DNA from: Bacillota bacterium
Lineage (GTDB): Bacteria; Bacillota; JADQBR01
DNA: 44,739 nt
Assembly (NCBI GenBank): GCA_016278515.1
Contig: JADQBR010000037.1
Location: 1-44,739 of the forward strand
Direction of reading: 5' to 3'
This document shows, in pieces, positions 35,075 through 43,391 of this stretch (within the stretch, counting starts at the first letter, position 1; every line of letters starts with the position of its first letter). The position numbers and the translations under genes are program-made. The notes under the pieces are model-generated. The model saw only the letters and a program-made list of their open reading frames with translations. It had not been told where the DNA came from and did not search any database.

Positions 35075-35104
35075 TTGACACAAACAACTTATATTTGGTA
35101 TAAT
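35075..35104 (+). promoter_or_regulatory. sigma-A promoter P2 of carD
   Basis: A second perfect pair, TTGACA (35075-35080) and TATAAT (35099-35104), spacer 18, exactly 41 bp downstream of P1 and 37 bp before the carD ATG. Both are consensus in both hexamers. Confidence 0.8.
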
Positions 35105-35141
35105 TGTTCTATCAAGTGTTAATTAGGGGGTATTTGAATAG

Positions 35142-35618
35142 ATGTTTAAAGTGGGAGATAGAGTGGTATACCCAATGCATGGGGCAGGAGTTATAGAATC
35201 AATTGAAGAAAAAGAAGTACTAGGTGAAAAACGGCAGTATTACATCATGAAGATGCCGATTGGTGACATGAAGGTAATGGTCCCCATGGACAGTGTTAAT
35301 GAGATTGGTTTAAGACAGGTAGTGGATGAAGATGGTGTGCAAAAAGTTATGAGTATACTCAAAGATAAAAAGAGCGAAATGAGTGCCAACTGGAATCACC
35401 GTTACCGTGCAAATATGGAGAAAATAAAAAGTGGAAATATCTTTGAAGTGGCTGAGGTAGTAAGAAACCTAATTCTCCGAGATAGAGAGAAAGGGTTGTC
35501 TACCGGTGAACGTAAAATGCTAGAGAATGCTAAACAAATTTTAATTAGCGAATTGGTCTTGGCTAAGGGCGAAGAAGAAGGGCAGGTGGAAAACCTTCTG
35601 GAAGGCGTTTTCGCTTAA
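35142..35618 (+). CDS. carD: CarD family transcriptional regulator (CdnL-like)
   Basis: A 158-residue RNA-polymerase-binding protein. The N-terminal Tudor-like domain (FKVGDRVVYPMHGAGVIESIEEKEVLGEKRQYYIM) contacts the beta subunit, and a C-terminal helical domain touches DNA at the transcription bubble and stabilises open complexes, particularly at rRNA promoters. It has its own tandem consensus promoters and its own terminator, so it is a single-gene unit. Confidence 0.93.
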   Translation: MFKVGDRVVYPMHGAGVIESIEEKEVLGEKRQYYIMKMPIGDMKVMVPMDSVNEIGLRQVVDEDGVQKVMSILKDKKSEMSANWNHRYRANMEKIKSGNIFEVAEVVRNLILRDREKGLSTGERKMLENAKQILISELVLAKGEEEGQVENLLEGVFA

Positions 35619-35621
35619 TAT

Positions 35622-35649
35622 CGGGAACTAATAGTTCCTGGTCTTTTTT
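35622..35649 (+). terminator. terminator of carD
   Basis: GGAAC, loop TAATA, GTTCC, followed after TGG by TCTTTTTTG. Short stem with a good T-run, four bases after the stop. Confidence 0.8.
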
Positions 35650-35677
35650 GTTTTAGGGCGAATAGCGTAAAGGCTAA

Positions 35678-35719
35678 ACGGTCTGTGACCTTGAATTAAT
35701 TTCCAACAGACCGTATAAT
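35678..35719 (+). promoter_or_regulatory. promoter with overlapping 9-bp dyad before the PIN/TRAM gene
   Basis: TTGAAT (35691-35696) and TATAAT (35714-35719) are 17 bases apart. ACGGTCTGT (35678-35686) and ACAGACCGT (35706-35714) form a perfect inverted repeat whose second arm ends on the first base of the -10. This looks like an operator gripping the promoter, though it could also form an RNA hairpin in read-through from carD. Confidence 0.65.
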
Positions 35720-35760
35720 GTCACTTGTGTTATGTAAAAATATAACAAGGAGGTGAAATG

Positions 35761-36888
35761 ATGTTATCTAAATTTATTAGATTACTAATTACGGGTGTCG
35801 TAGGTGGTAGTGGTTTTTCACTGAGTAATAATCTGGTTCTTACTTGGTATGAAGGTCCTATGCAGGTGACGTGGGCTATCATAGGGTTGTCAACAATTGT
35901 TTCTGCACTCATAGGATTTTATTTCGCTCCTTTCATTATTCGTTTTGTTGTTCAGATAACAGGCTGGATGGAAACGAAATTATCTAAGACTCCTATTCAA
36001 GACATTGTCAGTGGCGCAGTGGGTCTTGTTCTTGGTCTTATTATTGCTCTTTTATTACGTGCGCCCCTGGAGCTGATACCTATCATAGGTCATTATCTAC
36101 CATTGGTGGTCAGTCTAATTTTGGGGTATCTGGGATTAAGTGTGGGAGTTAAAAAGAAAGACGACCTACTGTCTTTATTTTCCATAATTCCCCGTGTGGG
36201 CAAGGAAAAAACACCCCATAAGTCTGGGCCAGGAGACAGGGGCAAGCCTAAAATACTAGATACCAGTGTAATTATTGACGGCCGTATTTCAGACATTTGT
36301 AAGACTGGTTTTGTTGAAGGGGTATTGATTATCCCAGGATTTGTATTGGAAGAATTAAGGCATATAGCAGATTCTTCGGATTTATTAAAGAGGAATCGTG
36401 GGCGCAGAGGATTGGATATCTTGAATAAGATGCGAAAGGAACTGGATGTCTTAATAAAAATCCATGAAGAAGACTTTGAGGATATTGCTGAAGTAGATAG
36501 CAAGCTAGTTAGACTAGGACAAAAAATTGACGGGGATATCTTGACCAATGACTTTAATCTTAATAAGGTTGCCGAACTGCAGGGAGTCAACGTACTTAAT
36601 ATTAACGAATTGGCCAATGCGGTTAAACCGGTGGTGCTGCCAGGTGAGGAAATGACGGTACAGGTTATTAAGGACGGGAAGGAAGTTGGCCAAGGTGTTG
36701 GTTATTTAGATGACGGCACTATGATAGTTGTTGAAGGCGGAAGAGGATACATTGGTAAAACTATCAAAGTGTTGGTAACCAGTGTGCTACAAACAGCAGC
36801 AGGTAGAATGATTTTCGCTAAACCTAAACCTAAAGATAATGAAAAAAGAAATGCAAGTCGCCTAAGTGAGGGGAGTTTTGGTGGTTAG
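35761..36888 (+). CDS. membrane-anchored PIN/TRAM domain protein (YacL-like)
   Basis: A 375-residue protein. Four hydrophobic segments in the first about 125 residues anchor it. A PIN nuclease domain (about 160-285) follows, with acidic residues in ILDTSVIIDGR, EELRHIAD and GDILTNDFNLNKVAEL. A C-terminal TRAM domain (GEEMTVQVIKDGKEVGQGVGYLDDGTMIVVEG) probably binds RNA. The role is likely an RNase, but targets are unknown. ATG 35761 gives better spacing to AGGAGGTG than ATG 35758. It overlaps ispD by eight bases. Confidence 0.9.
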   Translation: MLSKFIRLLITGVVGGSGFSLSNNLVLTWYEGPMQVTWAIIGLSTIVSALIGFYFAPFIIRFVVQITGWMETKLSKTPIQDIVSGAVGLVLGLIIALLLRAPLELIPIIGHYLPLVVSLILGYLGLSVGVKKKDDLLSLFSIIPRVGKEKTPHKSGPGDRGKPKILDTSVIIDGRISDICKTGFVEGVLIIPGFVLEELRHIADSSDLLKRNRGRRGLDILNKMRKELDVLIKIHEEDFEDIAEVDSKLVRLGQKIDGDILTNDFNLNKVAELQGVNVLNINELANAVKPVVLPGEEMTVQVIKDGKEVGQGVGYLDDGTMIVVEGGRGYIGKTIKVLVTSVLQTAAGRMIFAKPKPKDNEKRNASRLSEGSFGG

Positions 36889-37558
36889 ACAAGTTACCGC
36901 AATAATTCCTGCGGCCGGAAAAGGAAGCAGGATGGGATCTGAGTTGAACAAACAATATTTGAAACTTAAAGAGAAGCCCATCTTAGCTCATACTTTGGAG
37001 GTTTTTCAACGCACTTCTTTAATAGATAGAATAATAGTAGTTGCTTGCAAAGAAGAAGTAGAATTTTGCAAAGAGCATGTAGTAGCTAAATATAGTTTGG
37101 ATAAAGTAGCGGCGGTAGTACCAGGTGGTAAGGAACGTGTGGATTCAGTTAGAGTTGGCTTGGATTACTGTTATCCAGATACTGAATTAGTGGTCGTGCA
37201 TGATGGAGCGCGACCACTTTTGACTTATAATTTACTGAGCCAGGTTCTGGAAAAAGCTCGGGAGACAGGTGCTGCAATTGCTGCAGTACCTGTTAAAGAT
37301 TGTATCAAACAGGTTGTAGGCGGGAAGGTTGAGAAAACCTTAGACAGGCGGCAGCTCTGGGCGGTTCAAACACCCCAGGCCTTTAATTATGCTTTGTTAA
37401 AAAAAGCTTATGCCAGCAATTTGACTGATTTGATATATGATGATGCAATGGTGGTAGAGCTATCTGGCGGCAGTGTCTCCGTAGTGGAAGGCGATTACAA
37501 GAATATTAAAGTTACGACACCTGAAGATTTGAGCATAGCCGAAATCTTCTTGCGATAG
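36881..37558 (+). CDS. ispD: 2-C-methyl-D-erythritol 4-phosphate cytidylyltransferase
   Basis: MEP isoprenoid pathway: CTP plus methylerythritol phosphate to CDP-methylerythritol. The 225-residue protein has IIPAAGKGSRMGSELNKQYLKL (nucleotide loop), VPGGKERVDSVRVGL, VVHDGARPLL, VPVKDCIKQV, WAVQTPQAF and YDDAMVVE. GTG 36881 follows GAGGGGAG and overlaps the upstream stop by eight bases. An upstream GTG at 36866 is possible but not supported. The MEP enzymes argue against a phosphomevalonate role for aconitase X. Confidence 0.95.
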   Translation: MVRQVTAIIPAAGKGSRMGSELNKQYLKLKEKPILAHTLEVFQRTSLIDRIIVVACKEEVEFCKEHVVAKYSLDKVAAVVPGGKERVDSVRVGLDYCYPDTELVVVHDGARPLLTYNLLSQVLEKARETGAAIAAVPVKDCIKQVVGGKVEKTLDRRQLWAVQTPQAFNYALLKKAYASNLTDLIYDDAMVVELSGGSVSVVEGDYKNIKVTTPEDLSIAEIFLR

Positions 37559-37600
37559 CTAACCGCCACTAACACCCCTTTTGCCGGGGACATTCCTGAT
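37554..37600. repeat. short dispersed repeat, copy A (ispD-ispF gap)
   Basis: This 47-bp unit starts GATAGCTAACCGCCACTAA and ends GGGGACATTCCTG. It recurs upstream of cysE, once forward (39970) and once inverted (40045-40087). The ispD stop codon lies inside it. CCCC and GGGG within it can pair. It resembles REP units moved by RAYT transposases, none of which is in the window. Confidence 0.6.
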
Positions 37601-37633
37601 AGATTTTTAGATACATAAGATTTGGAGGATACC

Positions 37634-38110
37634 ATGCGAATAGGAATTGGTTATGATGTTCATCGGTTGGTTAAAGATAGGGAGTTAATTTTAGGCGGTG
37701 TAAAAATTGATTTTCAATTAGGCCTAGATGGACATTCGGATGCGGATGTTCTAACCCATGCAATTATGGACGCTATCTTGGGCGCCATCGGACAAGGTGA
37801 CATCGGCAGGCATTTCCCGGATACCGATGAAAAATATAAAGGCATATCCAGTATGCTATTATTAAAAGAGGTTTTTCTATTGTTGCGTCAGGCGGGTTAT
37901 GTTATCAATAACCTAGATAGTATTATTGTAGCTGAGCGGCCTAAAATGAATCCTTATATTGGACAAATGGTGATTAATCTGTCAGAAGTACTAGCGGTAG
38001 AAAGAGGCAGAATTAATATTAAGGCAACTACTACAGAAAGACTAGGGTTTGCCGGCAAAGGACAAGGAATTGCAGCCCAAGCAGCAGTAACAATAAAACG
38101 TAATAGCTGA
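37634..38110 (+). CDS. ispF: 2-C-methyl-D-erythritol 2,4-cyclodiphosphate synthase
   Basis: The MEP step that releases CMP and closes the cyclodiphosphate ring. At 158 residues it is of normal length for a homotrimer. Metal ligands are visible in GIGYDVHRL and in DGHSDADVLTHAIMDAILGA; DIGRHFPDTD, RPKMNPYI and KATTTERLGFAGKGQGIAAQA are also typical. ATG 37634 follows TGGAGG. IspD and IspF are separate proteins here, unlike the fusions in some bacteria. Confidence 0.95.
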   Translation: MRIGIGYDVHRLVKDRELILGGVKIDFQLGLDGHSDADVLTHAIMDAILGAIGQGDIGRHFPDTDEKYKGISSMLLLKEVFLLLRQAGYVINNLDSIIVAERPKMNPYIGQMVINLSEVLAVERGRINIKATTTERLGFAGKGQGIAAQAAVTIKRNS

Positions 38111-38112
38111 TG

Positions 38113-38141
38113 TTGCATAATGCAGTAAAGCTAGTTATAAT
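38113..38141 (+). promoter_or_regulatory. sigma-A promoter of gltX
   Basis: TTGCAT (38113-38118) and TATAAT (38136-38141) with a 17-base spacer, just after the ispF stop and 51 bases before the gltX ATG. Confidence 0.65.
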
Positions 38142-38191
38142 TTTTATTAGTGTGGGTAAAACATAGAAACGCTTTACGAGGAGGTATTTTA

Positions 38192-39652
38192 ATGGAAAAA
38201 GTAAGGGTGAGATTTGCACCCAGTCCCACAGGACCTTTACATATTGGTGGGGCGCGTTCTGCCTTATTTAACTATTTATTGGCTAAGAAATATAACGGAC
38301 AGTTTATTGTAAGAATAGAAGATACTGACAGAGAAAGGTCTGGTATTGAGTGGGAAGAAAATATTCTTCAATCTTTGCGCTGGCTGGGTTTGGACTGGGA
38401 TGAAGGGATTCAAGTTGGCGGAGAATACGGGCCGTATCGCCAAATGGAACGATTGGATATTTATAAAAAATATACAGAAAAATTACTAGACAGTGGGCAG
38501 GCATATTATTGTTATTGTTCGACTGAAGAGTTAGATAATGAAAGGCAGGAACTTTCCGCTAAGAATGAACTACCTAGATATTTGGGTCGCTGTCGAAACT
38601 TAACAGAAGGGCAGAAAGCGGAGTTTGAAGCCCAGGGCAGGAAACCGGTAATTAGATTTAAAGTTCCCCCAGGGGAAAGAATAGTTGTCGATGATATGGT
38701 CAGAGGCAAGGTATCATTCGAAAGCGACGGAGTCGGTGACTTTATTATTGTTAAGTCAGACGGGATACCAATCTATAATTACGCTGTAGTGATTGATGAT
38801 GCATTGATGGAAATTTCCCATGTTATTCGAGGGGAAGAACACCTGTCTAATACACCCCGTCAGGTACTGCTTTATCAAGCGCTAGGTATTGAATGTCCTC
38901 ATTTTGCGCACATCTCTCTTATTTTAGGTAAGGATCGTTCAAAAATGAGTAAAAGGCATGGCGCAACCTCGGTTATACAGTATCAAAAGGAGGGCTATCT
39001 GCCTGAAGCGCTGGTTAATTTTTTGGCCTTACTGGGTTGGTCTCCAGATGGAGAGGAAGAGATATTCACCTTAGAGGAATTGGTGAAAGAATTTGACATG
39101 GATAGGGTCGCCAAGAACCCGGCAGTATTTGATATGGAGAAGCTAAAATGGGTAAACGGTGTTTATATTCGGCAGGCTGATACTGAATTAATAGCACGGA
39201 AAGCAATGCCATACTTACAGGAGAAAGGCTATCTCCCCAATGATAAGGATATTGACTGGAAGCATCTGACTGCTCAAATAGCCATTGCAAAAAAATATTT
39301 GTCTACCATCAGTGAAGTGTCGGACTTTTTTCAACAGTTCTTTGGTATAGAGGTAGAACTGGAAGACGATAACGCCCGGGAAATATTACAGCAAGAACAG
39401 GTTCCCGATGTAGTGGAGGATTTTAAACAGAAGCTGATATCTTTGACTGAGATTGAACCTAGTGCTGTTAAGAAGATGTTGAAAAGTATCACCAAAGACT
39501 TAAATCTGGGCGGCAAAAAAGTATTTCAACCGCTTAGAGTTGCAGTTACCGGTAAGACCAAAGGACCGGAACTACATGAGTTAATACCGGTTCTAGGGGT
39601 AGAAGCTTGTATAAAACGAGTAAATTCAATTCTTCAACAGGCAGCGCGTTAG
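38192..39652 (+). CDS. gltX: glutamyl-tRNA synthetase
   Basis: A 486-residue class I synthetase that charges tRNA-Glu. VRFAPSPTGPLHIGGARSALFNYL contains the HIGH-type motif and SKMSKRHG is the KMSKS loop. C-terminal helical anticodon-binding domain present. ATG 38192 follows CGAGGAGGT. Whether it also charges tRNA-Gln cannot be told here. Confidence 0.95.
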   Translation: MEKVRVRFAPSPTGPLHIGGARSALFNYLLAKKYNGQFIVRIEDTDRERSGIEWEENILQSLRWLGLDWDEGIQVGGEYGPYRQMERLDIYKKYTEKLLDSGQAYYCYCSTEELDNERQELSAKNELPRYLGRCRNLTEGQKAEFEAQGRKPVIRFKVPPGERIVVDDMVRGKVSFESDGVGDFIIVKSDGIPIYNYAVVIDDALMEISHVIRGEEHLSNTPRQVLLYQALGIECPHFAHISLILGKDRSKMSKRHGATSVIQYQKEGYLPEALVNFLALLGWSPDGEEEIFTLEELVKEFDMDRVAKNPAVFDMEKLKWVNGVYIRQADTELIARKAMPYLQEKGYLPNDKDIDWKHLTAQIAIAKKYLSTISEVSDFFQQFFGIEVELEDDNAREILQQEQVPDVVEDFKQKLISLTEIEPSAVKKMLKSITKDLNLGGKKVFQPLRVAVTGKTKGPELHELIPVLGVEACIKRVNSILQQAAR

Positions 39653-39657
39653 ATGCA

Positions 39658-39686
39658 TTGACAAAGGAACGGCATCAGGTTATAAT
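39658..39686 (+). promoter_or_regulatory. consensus sigma-A promoter of the cysE-cysS T-box transcript
   Basis: Perfect TTGACA (39658-39663), 17-base spacer, perfect TATAAT (39681-39686). It begins five bases after the gltX stop. Confidence 0.88.
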
Positions 39687-39692
39687 TACTGA

Positions 39693-39960
39693 AAAATAAA
39701 TATGGAAAACTGCCATGAGGGAAAAAGTAGGCGCAATAAAGCTTTTTAGAGAGGGTATGCCAATGGCTGAAAGCATGCCTAGGTTGATTTGTGTTGAAGT
39801 GCGTTCCTGAGCAATATTACTGAACGGTTTTTTAAACTTATTAGGTAATATCGGTGAGAACCGTTAAATTTATTAACAAGTTGAAACGCCCAGTTGGGTT
39901 TAAACAGAGTGGAACCGCGAGTCCCTCGTCTCTGTAAGGAGAAGAGGGACTCTTTTTTTC
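39693..39960 (+). ncRNA. T-box riboswitch, cysteine-specific, controlling cysE-cysS
   Basis: The T-box sequence GAGTGGAACCGCGAG (39907-39921) is followed by the terminator GAGTCCCTC (39919-39927) / GAGGGACTC (39944-39952) and seven Ts. In the Stem I region, GAAGTGCGTTCC places TGC (39800-39802, Cys codon) as the likely specifier. Uncharged tRNA-Cys would favour the antiterminator and expression of serine acetyltransferase and cysteinyl-tRNA synthetase. Its 5' end is taken from the promoter at 39658. Confidence 0.9.
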
Positions 39961-39969
39961 GCTTTATCC

Positions 39970-40088
39970 GATAGCTAACCGCCACTAATATCCCGGTTAA
40001 GGAATGGGGACACACCTACTGAAGATAGGGTTAATCTTTGAGGGCAGGAATGTCCCCGATATAAAAGGGGATAAGTGGCGCTAAGCTC
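39970..40088. repeat. palindromic mobile-type repeat within the cysE leader
   Basis: A forward unit (39970-40012, GATAGCTAACCGCCACTAAT start) faces an inverted unit (40045-40087, ending AGTGGCGCTAAGCT). Outer arms and an inner GGGGACA/TGTCCCC stem could fold the whole into one hairpin. The unit is shared with 37554-37600. It is a likely REP/MITE-type insertion between the T-box terminator and cysE. Confidence 0.6.
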
Positions 40089-40106
40089 CTGGATAGGCTT
40101 AACTAA

Positions 40107-40139
40107 GCATCAGATGGGGAACAAACCCCCATCTGATGC
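40107..40139 (+). other. strong 13-bp hairpin before cysE
   Basis: GCATCAGATGGGG (40107-40119) and CCCCATCTGATGC (40127-40139) pair perfectly around a seven-base loop, followed by AAGTTTTCGC. It could be a second weak terminator or an mRNA-stabilising structure; it lies 41 bp before the cysE start. Confidence 0.6.
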
Positions 40140-40180
40140 AAGTTTTCGCTTTACCATCATTAGAGGGGGAGGTCGTTACC

Positions 40181-40846
40181 TTGTTTAAGCAATTAAAAAG
40201 AGACATCAGAGTGATATTCGAACGGGATCCGGCAGCCAGGAGTGTATTGGAGGTTATTTTTACTTATCCCGGTTTTCATGCACTTATTGTTCATCGCACA
40301 GCTCATTGGCTTTTCCTTAGAAAACGTTTCTTTCTGGCGCGTTTTATATCGCAATTTAGTCGTTGGTTAACTGGAATAGAAATTCATCCAGGTGCTAAAA
40401 TAGGTCAAGGGGTATTTATTGACCATGGCACAGGAGTAGTCATCGGTGAAACAGCTGAAGTAGGAAATAACGTTACTCTTTATCAGGGTGTTACCCTGGG
40501 TGGAACTGGTAAGGAAAAAGGCAAGAGGCATCCGACGGTAAAAGACAATGTAGTTATTAGCACGGGGGCTAAGGTTTTAGGGTCGATTGTCATAGGGAAA
40601 AATGTTAAAATAGGTGCTGGGTCAGTTGTCCTTCGTGATGTGCCTGATAACTGTACGGTAGTAGGGGTGCCGGGAAAAGTGGTAGTAAAAAATGGTAGGA
40701 AAATTGCTGATATAGACGTAACTGCCATCGATTTACATCATGACCAACTACCCGATCCAATGGCCGAAATGGTCTTGTGTCTTCAAAGAAAGATAGACCG
40801 ACTGGAAAGGCGAGTTGAAGAATTGGAGGTTACTGAGAGTGGTTAA
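40181..40846 (+). CDS. cysE: serine O-acetyltransferase
   Basis: First step of cysteine synthesis: serine plus acetyl-CoA to O-acetylserine. The 221-residue protein has FERDPAARSVLEVIFTYPGFHALIVHR, then left-handed beta-helix hexapeptide repeats with IEIHPGAKIGQGVFIDHGTGVVIGETAEVG and GVTLGGTGKEKGKRHPT. The catalytic His/Asp region is intact. TTG 40181 is the start: GGGGGAGGT lies seven bases upstream and family members begin MFKxLKxDI. The stop overlaps cysS by eight bases. Confidence 0.94.
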   Translation: MFKQLKRDIRVIFERDPAARSVLEVIFTYPGFHALIVHRTAHWLFLRKRFFLARFISQFSRWLTGIEIHPGAKIGQGVFIDHGTGVVIGETAEVGNNVTLYQGVTLGGTGKEKGKRHPTVKDNVVISTGAKVLGSIVIGKNVKIGAGSVVLRDVPDNCTVVGVPGKVVVKNGRKIADIDVTAIDLHHDQLPDPMAEMVLCLQRKIDRLERRVEELEVTESG

Positions 40847-42287
40847 GCTTTATAATACCTTGAAACGAATAAAAGAAGAGCTCCATACAAGGGAAACAGG
40901 TAAAGTGAAAATGTATGTCTGTGGTCCAACGACCTATAATTACATTCATCTGGGCAATGCGCGACCCATAGTAGTGTTTGATACGGTTAGGCGGTATCTG
41001 GAATATCGCGGTTATGACGTGATGTTTATCCAAAACTTTACTGATATAGATGATAAAATAATAAATAAGGCCAAAGAAGAAGGCGTTAGTGCGAAAGAGT
41101 TAGCGGAAAAGTATATTGAGGAATATTTTAAAGACGCAGACGCACTAGGGGTAAAGAGAGCAGATCACCATCCAAAAGTGACCGAGCACATGGATGATAT
41201 TATTAATATGATTGAAGTAATAATTGAAAACGGCTTTGGCTATGAAGTAGATGGAGAAGTTTACTTCGATGTCCGGAGCTTCCCCGGGTATGGAAAACTA
41301 TCTCAGCGATCCGTTGATGATATGAGATCTGGTGCCAGGGTGGAAGTGGACAAAAGGAAAAAGGACCCGTTAGATTTCGTTTTATGGAAACCGGCAAAAC
41401 CGGATGAACCATCATGGGACAGCCCTTGGGGTGAAGGCCGGCCTGGTTGGCATATAGAATGTTCTGCTATGTCCCTGAAATACTTATCTAACGGTTTTGA
41501 TATTCACGGAGGCGGTTTTGACTTAATTTTTCCTCATCATGAAAATGAAATTGCCCAGACAGAGGCGTCCACAAAGGAGAAACCATTTGTTCGCTACTGG
41601 ATGCATAACGGCTTCATAACAATCAACCAAGAGAAAATGTCTAAATCCTTAGGCAACTTCTTTTTGGTTAGAGAAATTTTGGAGAAATTCCCTCCGGATG
41701 TTGTTCGATATTATCTACTAGCTACTCACTACCGTAGTCCTTTGGACTTTGACGACACTAAATTGGATATGAATGCTAAGGCATTGGAAAAACTAAAGAA
41801 CACCAGAGCCAGGCTTCAGGAATTAATGACCCAAGTAAGTATAGTAGAGGATATCCCCTTAGAAGGAGTACACCTGAGAATGATTCGGGAGATTGACAAG
41901 GCCCGCAATAAATTTGAAGAAGCAATGGATGACGATTTTAATACGGCATTGGCTATAGCGGGGCTATTTGAAATTTCCAAAGAGCTTAACAACTATATAA
42001 ATCAGCGGGACTTTTTATTAGACAAGCAGCAGACAAAAGTTGTCGCAGCTGGCAGTCGCCTATTCGAGGACCTAGGTACGAGTGTATTAGGAATATTCGG
42101 ATTAGAGACCGGCAGCGATAAAGAAAATAATTTAGAAGAATCTTTAATACAGCTGCTAATAGATATTCGGCAAAAGGCCCGCGGTAAAAAGGATTGGGCG
42201 ATGGCAGATTATATTCGGGATCAGCTCACTGAATACGGAGTGATTCTGGAGGATACGCCCAAAGGGTGTAGATGGAAGAAGGGATAA
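40839..42287 (+). CDS. cysS: cysteinyl-tRNA synthetase
   Basis: A 482-residue class I synthetase. MYVCGPTTYNYIHLGNARP holds the first zinc cysteine and the HIGH-type motif, GWHIECSAMS and HGGGFDLIFPHHENEIAQ the other zinc ligands, and KMSKSLGN the KMSKS loop. GTG 40839, ten bases after TGGAGG, gives the usual MVKLYNTL start and overlaps cysE by eight bases. Controlled with cysE by the T-box. Confidence 0.95.
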   Translation: MVKLYNTLKRIKEELHTRETGKVKMYVCGPTTYNYIHLGNARPIVVFDTVRRYLEYRGYDVMFIQNFTDIDDKIINKAKEEGVSAKELAEKYIEEYFKDADALGVKRADHHPKVTEHMDDIINMIEVIIENGFGYEVDGEVYFDVRSFPGYGKLSQRSVDDMRSGARVEVDKRKKDPLDFVLWKPAKPDEPSWDSPWGEGRPGWHIECSAMSLKYLSNGFDIHGGGFDLIFPHHENEIAQTEASTKEKPFVRYWMHNGFITINQEKMSKSLGNFFLVREILEKFPPDVVRYYLLATHYRSPLDFDDTKLDMNAKALEKLKNTRARLQELMTQVSIVEDIPLEGVHLRMIREIDKARNKFEEAMDDDFNTALAIAGLFEISKELNNYINQRDFLLDKQQTKVVAAGSRLFEDLGTSVLGIFGLETGSDKENNLEESLIQLLIDIRQKARGKKDWAMADYIRDQLTEYGVILEDTPKGCRWKKG

Positions 42288-42289
42288 GT

Positions 42290-42709
42290 ATGGAAACGGG
42301 AGTTTCTTTGGAACGATTACGATCCTTATCCCCTGTGGTTATGGCTTACATTGGGGATGCGGTTTATGAACTATATGTTAGAAAATTACTAATCAGTCAA
42401 GGACCGAAAAAGATCAGCAAACTGCATAAGCAAGCTGTTAGTTGCGTCAATGCATCCACTCAAGCTAAACTTTATCACTATTTAGAGGAGCATCGGTTGT
42501 TAACGGAAGAAGAATTAGTTATCATCCGTAGAGGGAGAAATTCTAAGACGGGCCAGTCGCCTAAAAACGCGGATATTACTGATTACAGGCATAGCACAGG
42601 CTTGGAGTGTCTTGTGGGTTATCTACATTTAAAGGGAGAAGAGGCGCGGTTAGAACAGCTGTTAGGATATCTGGCTGAGATAGTTAATGGATGGGGGGAC
42701 GGAAAATGA
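42290..42709 (+). CDS. mrnC: Mini-ribonuclease III (MrnC)
   Basis: A 139-residue RNase III catalytic domain without a dsRNA-binding domain, which matures 23S rRNA ends. SPVVMAYIGDAVYELYVRKLL holds the signature with the catalytic Asp; RRGRNSK and GLECLVGYLHLKGEEARLEQLL follow. ATG 42290, two bases after the cysS stop and preceded by AGAAGGGAT, is preferred over ATG 42272. The stop overlaps thyX (ATGA). Confidence 0.93.
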   Translation: METGVSLERLRSLSPVVMAYIGDAVYELYVRKLLISQGPKKISKLHKQAVSCVNASTQAKLYHYLEEHRLLTEEELVIIRRGRNSKTGQSPKNADITDYRHSTGLECLVGYLHLKGEEARLEQLLGYLAEIVNGWGDGK

Positions 42710-43383
42710 AGGCAGTTTTGATTAGTTATACGGAGCAACCTGAGAAAAAAGTGGCGGCAGCTGCCAGGCTTTGTTATTCCCCGATTGGGGCCCAGGAAAT
42801 TTTAGATGAATTAGATCAGACGACGGCGGAAAATTTTTTACGTAAGTTAATTGCTTTAGGGCATTTGTCTCCACTGGAACATGTTTCGTTTACTTTTGCA
42901 ATTGAGGGCGTTAGTCGAGTGCTTAGCCATCAAATGGTGCGCCACCGTATAGCGTCCTACTCACAGAAATCACAACGGTATGTCAGCGAACATGAATTTG
43001 AATACGTTATTCCGCCCGCTGTTAAAAATAACCCGGCAGCATTGGAAGTATACAAGGAAAAGATGGCTGTTATTGCCAGTGCGTATTCGGAATTGGCGGG
43101 AATGATACCGAAAGAAGATGCGCGCTATCTCTTGCCTTCCGCCTGCGAGACTAAGTTCGTCTGTACTTTTAATGCCCGCAGTTTACTGAATTTCTTTGAG
43201 CACCGCTGCTGTCAGAGAGCCCAGTGGGAAATAAGAGGTTTAGCGAAAGAAATGTTGAGACTGGTACGGGCAGTGGCGCCGACAATGTTCGAAAAAGCCG
43301 GTGCTGCCTGCGATGTTTATGGGATTTGTTATGAAGGTAAGATGTCTTGTGGCAGGGTGAAAAATATTATTACTCGAGGATAG
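42706..43383 (+). CDS. thyX: flavin-dependent thymidylate synthase ThyX
   Basis: FAD-dependent methylation of dUMP to dTMP using methylene-tetrahydrofolate and NADPH. The 225-residue protein has the ThyX motif RHRIASYSQKSQRY, with HLSPLEHVSFTFAIEGVSR before it and RSLLNFFEHRCCQRAQWEIR after it. ATG 42706 overlaps the mrnC stop. Confidence 0.95.
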   Translation: MKAVLISYTEQPEKKVAAAARLCYSPIGAQEILDELDQTTAENFLRKLIALGHLSPLEHVSFTFAIEGVSRVLSHQMVRHRIASYSQKSQRYVSEHEFEYVIPPAVKNNPAALEVYKEKMAVIASAYSELAGMIPKEDARYLLPSACETKFVCTFNARSLLNFFEHRCCQRAQWEIRGLAKEMLRLVRAVAPTMFEKAGAACDVYGICYEGKMSCGRVKNIITRG

Positions 43384-43391
43384 GTGAAACA

